Positions 23,913 to 34,854 are shown, counted from the first letter of the stretch. The stretch is DNA of 64,000 bases from Sipunculus nudus (GCA_026874595.1 CM049308.1:72758624-72822623); one strand, 5' to 3'. The notes: generated from the letters alone by a model not told the origin. A program made the numbers and translations.

Positions 23913-24524
23913 AAGCTCATTTTATATAGAATTCAGATGTTATATTCGCTCTGTCACCTTTCATACTTTCAGCCTCCTTCGTCGACACTCAGAGATTTGA
24001 TGTCTACTCGATAAAAAATAATTACCCATTCAACCTTTTAATATTGAGTTTGTTTGTGTTTTTATATGGTGTTCTAGCATGCAATATTATAGGGGAAACA
24101 TTTCAACTCCCAAGATCTTGAAGAAATATGGGTAACCTTGTTGAAAAGATATAAACATACGGACCTTATTACACATTATAAATATTCATGTTAATGACGC
24201 AATGTTAAAATGACACAATACAAAGACAAATGACCGGTACATACCGATAATGATGTAGTTATTCTGATAGATGACTTCAATATTTACTAGGTATAAATGC
24301 GGAGTGATTAATCAACACCGTGTCATCGTGTCTGTATTACAGTTTCGACAAAATATCAAGGCACATCCATTTAATCGCAATAAAATTGCAAAATTTGTTT
24401 AAGGAATGATGATTTTATGCATAAAGATTGAAAAATCCAAAATTTACCATTTAAAAAAAAGAAAAGGGTATATTTAATTATTCACTATGACCTTGTGACG
24501 ACAAGTACTTTTTTAATGACCTTT

Positions 24525-25340
24525 GAATGATAAGGTATAGATCATCCATCCACCAGATGCCGTTTCTACTCGAAACGAACCTCTTCCTGATAGGCAATGT
24601 GGAACGACCGGGACTACTTGTCTCAAATGTCAAACTTCAAAATAAAAAAAAAATGTTGCATTTCAGAGAATCATCTTCTGTTTATATTTTATATGCGTAT
24701 GCTTACGGAATATTTCTGAATCCGTGAAGGCCTTGCCACAAAACCACCCGTGTTTATGTTATTTGCCTTGAAACAATTCTTATTTGAATAGACAATATTA
24801 GGCCAAAATAAAAAAAAAGGTATGGTTCTCAGGCACTTTTTTTCAGAAATAAATGCGGGCGGGCGCTTTTTATTTTAATTTTTTTGGTATGTTTCGATAA
24901 AATTGTCAAATGATAAAGGAAAAGCATGAAAATAACAGTTTTACTTAGCTAAATAAGTAAAGGCACTACAAAACAAGGGAAATTGAATGGTTTTATCTTC
25001 TTGAAAGAAATGTCGGAGCGGCAGCAGCTCTAAATTGGAAAGTTTTTATTGAAAATCAAAATCAAAATGTTTGATGCGGGGGTTTGAAATTGATGCGGGC
25101 GGTGCCTGAGAACCATACCTTTAATTTTTTTTGGCCTTACCCTCTTGACTTTATTTTTTACATACGCCGCTGGTGTATATAGAAGCCGCGGTGCATTGTA
25201 GGGGTCAGATTGTGACGCCTATAAACCCTGAACAGCAGAGCCATACTTTGGACCTTATACATGAACATTTCAGCCTACACGTAAGCTTAAGTTAAGCAGA
25301 ACATGTAAAATGCTGCAGTTCAACCTCAGAAAGCAGGACA
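24525..25340. repeat. dispersed repeat R, copy 1, interrupted by a MITE
   Basis: The left part (24530-24800) matches 29742-30005; the right part (25137-25230) matches 30425-30515. The reverse complement of 48410-48790 spans both parts without interruption. The MITE at 24801-25136 therefore lies inside this older repeat. Confidence 0.7.
24801..25136. mobile_element. PIF/Harbinger-like MITE with TTA target duplication
   Basis: Terminal inverted repeats of about 35 bp begin GGCCAAAA and contain AAAGGTATGGTTCTCAGGCA on the left and its reverse complement on the right. TTA flanks both sides (24798-24800 and 25137-25139). A 3-bp TTA target duplication with GGCC-starting ends is the known pattern of PIF/Harbinger (Tourist-like) elements. 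The 336-bp body has no coding capacity. It inserted in dispersed repeat R; the paralogous copy at 48.4-48.8 kb shows the uninterrupted sequence with a single TTA. Confidence 0.85.
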
Positions 25341-25627
25341 ACTGATGATATATATGTATTCTGAGGCCAAGGACATGTATTCCTATGCATTGGGTCAGCT
25401 TTCTATAAATAGAATGACCGATTATATGGTTGGTTTATTCGAAGTCACATGATACTTATAAGCGGCTGTTGGCTATGTTACAATGACGAAACAATTTGTT
25501 TCTGTATCGGGATTTCTAGCACAGTTTCGACAAAACTTGTGACACTTTGCAGAATCGGACTCACGGGAGTACGACTGAGTGGGTAGGGTTTATGGACATT
25601 AAAATCAAAGCCCATAAATGCACTCAG

Positions 25628-25836
25628 CAGGGACGGATATTAGAACAGTAGAGGCCCAACCCAGAAGGAGTAATGACTAATCTTAAAAAAGGTCCCCCGT
25701 TCCGGGAAAGGGGATGGGAGAGGGTAAAAAAAAGGTTGATAAAAAGTTGCGGCGGACGAAAAAAGGGGGTAGAGGGGGAGGGTCCAGACCACCTGGACCC
25801 TTCTGCACTGGGGGTTCTCACAAGAGCACGTCTCTG
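25628..25836 (+). mobile_element. hAT-like MITE, diverged copy
   Basis: It opens CAGGGACGGATA and carries GGCCCAACCCAG, AAAAAAGGTCCCC and a G-rich core like 31035-31246. The right terminus near ACGTCTCTG is a decayed match to the inverse of the left. Open frames on both strands here are by-products of the stop-poor G-rich core. Confidence 0.55.
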
Positions 25837-25929
25837 CTGGGTAGGGTTTCAGAGTTTGAAAATCTGCGGAGTACGATGCACCGGGGCGTCTACATACATA
25901 GGTATAAATGTATGGAAGAGGGTAGACCT

Positions 25930-26115
25930 AATGTTATCCATTCAAATAAAAATTGTTTTAAGGTAAATTACATTAACATGGGTGTTTTGTGGTATGGACT
26001 TCACGGAATTAAATAAAAACAGAAGTTGTTCCTTGAAATATAACAAATTTTGCTTTTAAAGTTAGACAGTTGAGACAATTAATCCCACAGTGCCTAACTA
26101 GAAGAGGTTCGTCTT
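25930..26115 (-). repeat. dispersed repeat R, partial inverted copy
   Basis: ACTTCACGGAATTAA, GTTAGACAGTTGAGACAATTA, TGCCTAACTAGAAGAGGTTC and neighbouring blocks match 48640-48735 and the reverse complement of 24560-24740. Confidence 0.6.
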
Positions 26116-26472
26116 GAATTGAAAAAATATTTAGCAGATGGCTAAGCATGTGGTGCCACTCTCTAATCTCGGTTTACTGAGGCAAAAGTGCCGCAAAGGA
26201 CAACCAAAAACTTCTGTGCTGACTGTCAGCGCACTTTACCGTACATATTATATGATTTCCAAGCAACAATTAATGAGGATGGAATGTCACTCACCCTGAA
26301 AATCTTTATCTTATAATACATAGGAAACATTAAGGAAAGTTGGGCTAATTGTATTGCGGATGCAATTAATAATGTAAAATTACATGTTACTGAATTCTAT
26401 TTGAATTTAACCATGTGTTAGAAGTGGTATGACGCACATATGGCTAACATTTTACAAATTCTATTCTTATAG

Positions 26473-26601
26473 GACATGGCACTTATTGGATATACCCTTC
26501 CACGTCACGGCGCCATTTTTACCGCAAAGATGCTAGGAGAGGACAAGAAGGATGCTCGGATTTTAGATGCCGGAGGGGGTACTGGACTTGGCGGAATAGA
26601 G
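26473..26601 (+). CDS. METTL27: METTL27-like methyltransferase, SAM motif I exon
   Basis: TTCTTATAG precedes 26473 and GTAAAA follows 26601. The exon is 129 bp, exactly 43 codons, phase 0 at both ends. It encodes DMALIGYTLPRHGAIF and then ILDAGGGTGLGG, the glycine-rich SAM-binding motif I of class I methyltransferases, in the position of ILDVACGTGL in human METTL27. The preceding exon ends YDE, and human METTL27 reads YDQD at the same junction, so nothing is missing between the two exons despite the 12-kb intron. Confidence 0.9.
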
Positions 26602-27776
26602 GTAAAAATCGGCCTATAAAAGTATAAGACATAGAATCACATATCAAAAGGTTTTTAATTGTTTAAAAATGCAAATCTGATATTATTTCGATCAAATGAA
26701 ATAGAAGTTCTAATTGTATTCCAAAAATCCTGTAGAATTCAACAGCGGTAACACTTTAATATTTGCAAAAAAATTTTTCTGACTGTATCATTGTTTTCCA
26801 AAACTTTGACGACACCATCTATTTCTGAGGAGGAAGAAAAAGTATATGATGTTAAAAAGGGTTGCTTTTCAGAAACCTCACATTTATTTATTAACAGGCC
26901 TGAACCATTGATCATTCTATAACATTTTTAAGAATTTAAAGTAAATTATGTTATATTAACGCCTTTGACCTCATTAAATAAGCATGGATTGTGCCGAGAA
27001 TTTAATTCTAATTGGTTTTTATAATGAGTTTCATGAAAATCCATTAGATTTTTTGTTACCCATGACTAAACCACCAAAGTCTGGTGACCTCTCACCTCAT
27101 TAAATATGCATGGATTTTTACCGGGAAACGAAATTGGTGAGATTTTATATTGATAAATATTTCTCTGGAGTTGTATCACAGTTCATTGTATTCCTGATAA
27201 GGTACCACAGCAACACTAGTCGGAAGCTTCGTAACCTGGACTTAATTACATGTATATGCGTGGACTTTGCCTATGATCAAACTAAAGCTATGTGTCAGTA
27301 GGTTTAGTGTGTTTCATGAAAATCCATCCTAGCCCTGGTAAGTTATTATGCAACACTTATAGTTAACGGACGGACGGCCCGAGGGACGGACGGACGGGCC
27401 TTGCAGAAGCGGATCCAGGGGAGGGGAAAATAGGGTCCAGACCCCCCCCCCTTTCTACCGCAATCTTTTTTAAAGGTCTGGACCCCGTTTTCAGGACCTT
27501 GAGTCCTTTTTATAGGTTTTGTCATTAGTCCTCCTGGGTTAGACCCCTCCTTTTCCTAAATCCTTGATCGGCTCCTACCTGGGGTGAACCATAATACATC
27601 CCTTATTATAGTAAAAAATCATTACTAAATGCATTTTTATGTATAGAGTGAGACACCGCTGAAAAGATCAATTATGGGAAAAGTTATAAAAAAAAATCAG
27701 GTCGTTATAGCAAAGTAGTTCTTTTGCATGTTGGTCGTCAGGCGAATCATCTGTTTCTGTTTCTTTACATCAACAG
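26602..27776 (+). other. METTL27: METTL27-like intron 2 of those seen
   Basis: AT-rich. The 26960-27120 part holds two related units with TGACCTCATTAAATA or CACCTCATTAAATA followed by TGCATGGATT-like blocks, similar to the reverse complement of 43780-43960. A GGACGGACGG-rich stretch occupies 27367-27400 and a MITE 27404-27581. The 27110-27301 open frame lies in this repeat. Confidence 0.5.
27404..27581 (-). mobile_element. hAT-like MITE
   Basis: It opens CAGAAGCGGATCCAGG and closes GATCGGCTCCTACCTG, an imperfect inverted repeat, with C-runs inside. Read on the - strand, it follows the same order of blocks as 31035-31246: AGGAAAAGGAGGGGTC, CCCAGGAGGAC and a GGTCCTGAAAACGGGG-like part. Confidence 0.65.
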
Positions 27777-27912
27777 TTGCAGAAGCTTGGGTTCTACAAT
27801 CTAGATATTTTGGACATGAATACTTCTATGCTGGAGGAAGCCCAAAGAAAAAATTGCTACAGAAATATTACCTGGGATTATTTAGGGAAAAACAGATTAC
27901 CACTCGCAGAAG
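27777..27912 (+). CDS. METTL27: METTL27-like methyltransferase, motif II exon
   Basis: CATCAACAG precedes 27777 and GTATGT follows 27912. The 136-bp exon is 45 codons plus one base (phase 1 exit). It reads LQKLGFYNLDILDMNTSMLE, then a segment ending RLPLAE. This matches the LRAPGFLQLHGVDGSPGMLE region of human METTL27; the acidic residue of ILDMNTSML corresponds to the ribose-binding Asp of motif II, and the ML pair is conserved. Confidence 0.88.
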
Positions 27913-28372
27913 GTATGTAATACACGAGGCCCGAAATAACTTGAACAACATTTGATTTTCACATCTTCAAGGCTCAAAACTAGTTTTTCGCGATGAGCGA
28001 TAATAGGCCACTTTTCCAAAACCCTTTCGATTATTGTGCAGATGTGTTAACAGTAACACGACGTAGTACAAAATATTTGTTTTGTTTTCTTAATTTATTG
28101 GCTTATTTTTCACTTAAACTTTTTCCTTTAAGTTAAATAAAAGGGGATCAGACATTCGGATTGAAAATTCGGAGCTCAGCTGTATTAATGAGTCTTTGCC
28201 AGTTGTACCAGTTGTTTGGAATAATTGCTTCTGCATTTTCAAAATTTATAATATTGCAGATGATTACCCCGTTTACGCATGGTGAAGATGATGTTCCCGT
28301 TTATACAGTTTGTAGATAACAAGGCCGTTTATATAAATTGTATATGTTTCCTCATCTGTATACTTGTCGCAG

Positions 28373-28465
28373 ATTCATATGATGCTGTTGTTATATTTGG
28401 TGCAATGGGAGGTGGCCACGCTAATGAAGATTGTTTAGATGAGATTGTTCGAATTGTAAGACCAG
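28373..28465 (+). CDS. METTL27: METTL27-like methyltransferase, motif IV exon
   Basis: GTCGCAG precedes 28373 and GTAAGT follows 28465. With the single base carried over from the previous exon, it reads DSYDAVVIFGAMGGGH and then a segment ending EIVRIVRPG, phase 1 exit. It matches the TFDAVLIVGALSDG and ELHVTKPGG regions of human METTL27, that is beta-strand 4 and the conserved Pro-Gly turn. The in-frame ATG upstream at 28279 is intronic read-through, not a start. Confidence 0.88.
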
Positions 28466-28941
28466 GTAAGTTAACTATTAAGTGTCGTATTTAAGAATAT
28501 TCAGAGACCGAGAAATGTTTTTTTAATTAAGCTTTTATACTGCGACCTTCACATATTCCACTGGTAATATGTCATATTTATATCCAGACACTGCAGGTTA
28601 ATTGGCCCTTATAAAAATCCAATGAAATTCGCTGGACTTTCAGAAGTGAAAGAAAATGTATTGGATTTTGATATTCCTTTTTTTCTCTCATTTTGTGAAC
28701 AAAAACACGCAGTAACTGATAAAGATACACAAAATAATGATCTGATCATATCATTAAGTGCAGTTTTATACTTCATTCTTTGGGTTTAATAACTAGAAGA
28801 GTTTTGCTCCGATTAGTGCCGTAGAGACAGAGAATTGATCGGAAGTACGAAGCGAAAATATAGCAAATTATAATCAGGTTTGTTTAATGTAAAAATTAAA
28901 CCGATTTGTTTGATGGGACGTATTATTCTTACCGCTTGCAG

Positions 28942-29153
28942 GGGGTTACTTCGTGATTGTGATGCTCCAGTGTTACTTGCCGACCGTCCCGGACCTCGAG
29001 TATCGTCTGCACAAGATGGAGTCTAGGGGCGCCTGGACGTCCTCTCTCAGGGCCGTGGTCCCTGACTTCAGACAAGGAGAGGCCGGCATTGTGTTTGGAC
29101 TTGAAATATCGCCCACGAAATATGATTATATGGCTAAATGGACCTTCCGATGA
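28942..29153 (+). CDS. METTL27: METTL27-like methyltransferase, last exon
   Basis: A CTTGCAG acceptor ends at 28941. The carried base plus GG restores the second Gly of RPGGYFVIVM; the frame then runs through YRLHKMESRGAW and ends MAKWTFR with TGA at 29151-29153. This is the C-terminal strand and helix of the methyltransferase fold, ending somewhat sooner than human METTL27. The sum of the five exons seen is about 240 codons, close to the size of METTL27 (about 245), so only a few N-terminal residues should be missing. Confidence 0.88.
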
Positions 29154-29245
29154 AAGTTTTTCTTTCAATAATGTATTCCAAAGAAGGGTAGACCTTTATA
29201 CGAATTGGCAATTTTCACCGTTACATCTTGCTTGTGTTGGTGAGG

Positions 29246-29246
<1 letters not shown>

Positions 29247-29314
<68 letters not shown>
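29247..29314 (+). repeat. (GT)n(GA)n compound microsatellite in the METTL27-like 3'UTR
   Basis: A GT run passes directly into a GA run of about 46 bp, about 95 bp after the stop codon. A similar GT-to-GA switch is at 42186-42245. Confidence 0.95.
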
Positions 29315-29315
<1 letters not shown>

Positions 29316-29614
29316 AATGCTTATACATTCATGAATCAATATATTCCATTTACAAATTCATTCTATAGATCGCATAAAGCAATATATACAATACAATATA
29401 CTTAGACACTAATATATTGATATTTTAAATATAGAAATATTAAGGTGCACACGGTATAATAAAAAAAAATAAAAAAAAAAACAGTTGTCTTATTTTTTTA
29501 TAGAAATGAGCGTCCGATCGAAGAAAATAGGTAACTCTCGTAACACGGCATTCTTGACAAAGATTTTTTGCTGGCGTTTGTTTTATCAGGTGTACCAAGT
29601 ATCTGGATTGTGAA

Positions 29615-29620
29615 AATAAA
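29615..29620 (+). terminator. METTL27: possible poly(A) signal of the METTL27-like gene
   Basis: AATAAA 462 bp after the stop codon. No clear GT-rich downstream element follows, so this is only a candidate; AATAAA-like hexamers in the A-run at 29461-29480 are an alternative. Confidence 0.25.
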
Positions 29621-29739
29621 GAACCCATTCATACTATTATCTTGTACACGCAGACCAAGGTACCAATATTTATCTTTCATAATGCCCATTCATACTGACC
29701 CAACGAAAAAACTTATAATACTCGGGTTCGAGGCTCAAA

Positions 29740-30560
29740 GGGGATGACCATCCTTCCGCCAGATGTCGCTTCCAGTTAAAATGAACCTCTTTCAGTTAGG
29801 CAGTGTGGGGCGGCCGCGGGACTACATGTCGCAATTGTCAAACTTTAATATAAGATTTTTTTTTACATTTCAAGGAAACATCTATTTACATTTCACATGC
29901 GTATGACTTCAAATTACCGGCATTACTTGATCCGTGAAGTCCTTGCCACAAAAACACCCATGTTTTATGTAATTTGCCAGGAATAATTCTTATCCAGCAT
30001 ATATGAACGAACTATAGGCATATAAAAAAAATGCAAGTATAAAATGGCATCCGTTCAAAGCTCTGTCGTTTCATTGATCGGGTACGGCTCTCGATTGGCA
30101 TGGCTGGGTCGCCGCTGCACGGATCGGCGGAGGGAATGCATGCTGCTTCTGCCTGTGGGTGTTGTGGCCTTCTTCAGGTAACAGGTACGGGTAAAACAGT
30201 GGGGGTCCCTCGGCTCTCGCTGGGTTGGCATCACGTCTATTTGCTCCTCAGATTTATAGTCTTAAGAGACAACCGGGGCGGTGGTCCCAGATCACCTCAA
30301 CCGTGTCTGTCTAATGACTTTTCCACTAGATCATAGTCCTAATCCTGAAAAACTAGTCCTAGTGAACGTGTCTGTCTAATGACTTTTTAAAACTAGATCC
30401 TTATCCTTGTGAACGGACTACATTACCCTTTCCACTACATTTTTAGTAGTGTATAAGCTGGTGTATTTAGAAACCAAGGTGCATTGTGGGCAGCAGATTT
30501 TGAAACCCACAAACCCTAACCAGCAGACATGAGTCGCAATCATGTGATTTCGATTCTGCG
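29740..30560. repeat. dispersed repeat R, copy 2, with an insertion
   Basis: 29742-30005 matches 24540-24795 (CAAATGTCAAACTT-like, TCCGTGAAGxCCTTGCCACAAAA and TTATGTxATTTGCC blocks). 30410-30515 matches 25137-25230 and the reverse complement of 48415-48530 (GAACGGACTACATTACC, CTGGTGTATTTAGAA, GTGCATTGTGGG). About 400 bp (30010-30415) not present in the other copies lie between. Confidence 0.7.
30010..30415. mobile_element. unclassified insertion inside repeat R
   Basis: TGAACG occurs on both sides (30004-30009 and 30410-30415), and the copies at 24.8 kb and 48.5 kb lack the intervening sequence, so it behaves as an insertion with a 6-bp direct repeat. It contains two CGTGTCTGTCTAATGACTTT units (30301-30320 and 30367-30386). 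No inverted termini or coding capacity seen. Confidence 0.45.
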
Positions 30561-30587
30561 CAGTTTGTTGGAAGACCTTTTTTTAAT

Positions 30588-30915
30588 TTGCTGTCTGATC
30601 ACTAGATGTCTCTCTCTCTGAAAAATTCCCAAACTTCATGATATTGGTAATCTTCCATATTTTTCTTATAATTTGAAGTAGAAGTTTTAACGATAGAACT
30701 TGCAAATCGACCAATTACACATATTTTTTTTTTATCTGTACTGATCACGTGACTACTGAGCCTATCCGAGAGAACGAAGTCAGTGTTGACAGTTTGGGGA
30801 CATCGTCCTACGTGAAACATGTAATGTCCACATATGGTTACAAGCGAGATATGTCAAGTACAATGATATTTTATATCACCTGAAATATGTGATGCCTGTT
30901 CTAATGAGTACACAA
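30588..30915. repeat. dispersed repeat S, copy 1
   Basis: It aligns with 34855-35215: TTTGCTGTCTGA then CACTAGATGTCTCTCT, ATCTGTACTGATCACGTGACTAC-like, GTCCACATATGGTTACAAGCGA and ATGATATTTTATATCACCTG blocks in the same order and orientation, about 4.26 kb apart. Confidence 0.8.
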
Positions 30916-31034
30916 TCAATGTTGTTATAACCGTGCCACGATGATGTGTCAAGTCCTGTATGAAGGCGTTCAGTGTCATATACAACGCTTTTTTTTAAAT
31001 ATAGATGACAGGATGGACATTTGCCAATGACGAG

Positions 31035-31246
31035 CAGGGGCGGATCCAGGATTTAGGAAAAGGAGGGGGGGGGGGTCCAACCCAGGAGGACAAATGAAAA
31101 CCCTAAAAAAAGGTCCTCAGGTCTGAAAAAGGGGGGGGGGGGAGTCCAGGCGGCAAAATTTTGTCTGAAACCCTTATAAAAACGTTGTTTCTGATGAAAA
31201 AGGGGGGGGGGGGGGGGCTGGATCCGGACCCCCCCGGATCCGCTTC
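31035..31246 (+). mobile_element. hAT-like MITE with G-runs
   Basis: It opens CAGGGGCGGATCCAGG and closes GGATCCGCTTC; TGACGAG flanks both sides (31028-31034 and 31247-31253), a 7-bp match close to the 8-bp duplication of hAT elements. Three long G runs (31067-31076, 31131-31142, 31203-31217) sit inside. This is the best preserved of four copies in the window. Confidence 0.7.
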
Positions 31247-31339
31247 TGACGAGTTAAAAATAAAATGCCTGGTTTAAAGTCTGTGGAGACATTACATTTA
31301 GTAAGTTGTTTCTGGATCCAACATTTAAGATTTAGGCCA

Positions 31340-32080
31340 TGTCTGCATGACTTTCTGGGTGCTAAATATTAGTTTGTAACTCACAGAATATAGGCCATCA
31401 TTAGCTAATCTCAGGTGTTGACGGAGATTTGCCGAAGACCTGCTTCAAATGTAGGTTAGAAGGTTCTCGGTCCAACCGTTATAATTTGTACCCCTCTGAC
31501 TTTCACAGTACTAAAACCATGTTTTTCATATAGGTCACATAATATATGTGAAACTGACCTAAGTTTAGATTTCTCAGGAGTTTTGTAAAAAGATTCTAAG
31601 ACAAACAGATACAAGTTGTGGCCAGGCCTGGACTGGGTGCTCACATTCATGTTTTTGGAGTATGTCTAGTAGAATATTGGTTACCATGACCTAGTTTCAG
31701 GTTTCCAAAGAGATTTGTCCAGAACCTCCCTGGGTGTCGCATTAGAAGATTCTAGGGCTTACAGATACATTATATGCTTTATCAGACTGTCTGGGTGCTG
31801 ATAATCATGCTTTTTTAGCCCATAGCTCGCAGAATTTAAGTCACCATTAGGCTTACCAACTTTAAGGTTTCCAAGCAAAAATTTGCTCAGAACTTCCCAG
31901 CATGTTGCGTAAGAAGATGGTGGCTAGAGGCCTTATGGATACAATATGTGCCCTTCTGACAAATGATGCATTTTCCATACCTAGAAGATTCTAGGCCTTA
32001 TGGATACAATTTGTGATCCGTCTGACTGCCTGAGACCTCAAAATGTTTTCTGCCCGTAGCTCGCAGAATAAAGGTCCGAT
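31340..32080. repeat. degenerate tandem repeats, about 210 bp unit
   Basis: Three units share TAGCTCGCAGAATxxAGG, CAGGTTTCCAAAGAGATTTG-like, CAGAACxTCCC, TAGAAGATTCTAGG and a GACTGxCTGGGTGCT- or GACTGCCTGAGAC-like block. Open frames on the - strand within it are incidental. Confidence 0.6.
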
Positions 32081-32729
32081 TACAAGGAAATACAAAATAA
32101 AAATAATCGGTTGCAAGGAAAATGAATAAACATCGGTATAATCGATTACTCGGCACATACAGGACACATGTGGCAAGAAACTTGTAATTTCGCAGACGGA
32201 TATGTTTTGATGAGGGTACCTTAACAATCCGGAAAGTAAGTTAAAAAGTAAGTTATACTCTGAAGGAAGTGTAAATTATTTACGTTTTTCAACCTTTTTT
32301 TTTATCACTTTTACGTTTTAAATGTTATACTTTCCTAGTACTCGTTCGCATATATAGATACTATTTTTCCATGTTATGACGGGCTATTTTTGATAACCTT
32401 TGCATTTATCAGATATAATTGATCGCTAGGTCATTAACGTACTCTGATTGAGCTTGAATATTACTTGGGAATACAATTCAAATGTCTTGAATGTTTAATC
32501 AAGGCCTACAGGCCTAAGGCGAACCTGTGTAAAGTTTGGGAGTATGAATGGAGGTTTATATTTTAATTTAATATTCATCCTCTTATGTCCTGCATATCTA
32601 CCTTAGTTATTATAATTTCAGCAAAATGGACGTTTCGGACCTGCAAGTTTCGGACTAGGACATTTTAAAACTAGGATGTATCACTCAGAATATTTCAGGT
32701 ATGTTCTTTTTGCCAGGGAGGATTACTGG

Positions 32730-33003
32730 GACAGATGAACGGACAATTTGGCAGCATGGTTTCGGAAAAAAACCCATGTTTTTAATGTTTTTTAGCTCCT
32801 TCCCTATAAAATCTAAGAAAATGCAGTTAGCCAAGAAATAAGCAAAATCCAATAGAATTTTTTAGGTGACAAAATTTTTGCAAAAAAAATTGGTGATGCT
32901 AGCTGGTGCACTTTTTGAGATAGCTATGACGCACGACGGACGACGGAAGACGGACGACGCCACACCATTGCATAAGCTCACAGTTTTGCTAAAAATGCAG
33001 ACC
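32730..33003. repeat. 3' end fragment of the 22.1-kb repeat family
   Basis: TTTTTTAGCTCCTTCCCTATAAAATC, TTGGTGATGCTAGCTGGTGC and the GACGG-rich end with CATAAGCTCACAG match 23700-23912. A second, longer member begins about 80 bp to the right. Confidence 0.7.
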
Positions 33004-33079
33004 AAGATTTTCAAACAGTTGAAAGATAGTTCTATAGTTCTAATCTGGGCATTCTGCGTCTATACGTCTAGGCACATTG

Positions 33080-34510
33080 TCTAGACACCAAATAGAGCCA
33101 GGTCAGTTGCCATGGTATGTCTGGACCCCACCTGGTTATACTGAGTGACCTCTTGACTTGGCTGCTGAAACTCGGCATGTTGTCAAATCTGTTTTCAAAC
33201 ACATAATGCCTTTTTCAATTGGCTACCCTGTTTTTTAAGCTGCATTTACCCAATCTATTCTTATAAAAATGGCAGAACCCTACCATAGAATAATTCTTGT
33301 AAAGTTAAAACCAATCAGCTTAACAGTTTCATCATAAAACAGTGTATAAGCTAGAAGAGTCTAAAATTACATTTTCGCTTGTAAAAAAACTGATCAATGT
33401 TGGTGGCACCACAAATACCTCAATTTCAGAAATGACTCATGTGAAAAACATTGGCAAAATATTTAGTGATGACAGCTCCAGCTGTTTCTGAGATTTTAAG
33501 TTTAGTATGCTATTTTGCACAGATGACTAAGTTAAACCACCTGTAACTCGGCCAAAATTCACCGAACTGGAGCCATTCAAACAAATTTGCGAGAGATTGT
33601 TCTAGGGATCATTTCTGTGAAATATTGAACAATTTGGCTACATGGACAGTTTGGGAGAAGAAGATTTTTATATCTTTTCTGAACTTTTCATGTATAAAAT
33701 CTAAGAAAATTACTGAATCAATACCATTTGAACATATTTGAATTATCAACATCTATGGATCATTCATGTGTGAGATTAAGGAATTTGACCCAGTGTTTTT
33801 TTAAAAGATGACCTTTGTAGCCACTGAGCAGAAATAGGCTGCTATAACATTTGACCATATTCAGCTTCCCATAACTAGGCCAACATTCATTGAACAGAGA
33901 CCATTTGAACGAACTTAAGAAAGCCCTACCCTAGGAGCATATCTGTGCAATATTAAGCAATTTGGCTTCACGCTTTCAGAGAAGAAGTTTTTTTGTAGCC
34001 CTCAGTATGCTTCGGGCACCGTTGACCCCCGTACAAAAAGACCAATGCAGGTTGCGCACTGATACCTCCATTTCAGATATGACTCAAGTGACCAACATTA
34101 ACATAAAATTTGATGATGATAGCTCCAGCCGTTTCTGAGATGGTAATTTTATCATGCAAATGACTAAGTACAACTTTCTGTAACTCGGTCAAAAATCACC
34201 GAACTAGAACCATTCGAACAAACTTGAGAGAGATTGTTCCAGGGAACATTTCTGTGAAATATTGGACAATTTGGCTGGACAGTTTCAGAGGAGACGAATT
34301 TTAAAGGGTTTTAAGCTTTATCTAAATCTGAATTAATGCAGATACCCAATAATAAGCTCTAGGGCACAAAGTTTCACATGTGAATAATTCTTACACGTAA
34401 ATTGGAGCTGCTTGCTCCGACGGTTTCTGACTTACAGCAATGGACGGCGGACGGCCAGCCCTGGATGGACGACACCGCGCCATCGCATAAGCTCACAGGT
34501 TCGCTAAAAA
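33080..34510. repeat. long dispersed repeat, second large copy of the 22.1-kb family
   Basis: It aligns with 22150-23912 in order. Shared blocks include ACTGAGTGAxCTCTTGAC, GAACCCTACC, GGTGGCACCACAAA, GATGATAGCTCCAGCCGTTT and GTAACTCGG. It ends GGACGACACCGCGCCATCGCATAAGCTCACAGG at 34469-34500. Confidence 0.7.
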
Positions 34511-34854
34511 TGTACTTTTATTTTACACAGGTTCATATGTCAAATGTATATCTACTGTATAGTAAGTTTTTAAATTGTAGCAGGACCTCACCGAAGAACA
34601 GCATTTGCTGAATGAGCTATCCTGTTGAAATGTATTGTACTAAATAAATAAAGACCGATTTAGTAAACATACTAGTATATAGAGAAAATTTTACCATTGA
34701 CCCTTTAACTTCAGTTAGCTCTCGGGAATGTATACATTTTTTTCAGTTTGGAACACAAAATTGAGAATTTTTTTTTGAATGCATGATATAAATACCACTA
34801 AACACATTTAAAAAACGTCGCTTGCTTTTTATGAATATTTTACATGGAAACGAC

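Larger units (their letters stand above)
14353..26472 (+). other. METTL27: 12.1-kb intron of the METTL27-like gene, repeat-filled
   Basis: Bounded by GTGAGA at 14353 and a TTCTTATAG acceptor ending at 26472. No convincing coding exon was seen inside, and the peptides on either side join without a gap compared with human METTL27. Contents include several repeat families listed separately; 15500-18180, 18490-19500, 19815-20085 and 20520-21475 hold AT-rich sequence in which I recognise nothing. The 14871-15255 stretch has open frames on both strands but no splice-bounded exon. Confidence 0.6.

Noticed and set aside
28279-28494. 71-codon ATG frame taken as a complete small gene
   Set aside because: Its first half is intron read-through; only 28373-28465 is exon, with acceptor, donor and phases fitting the methyltransferase.
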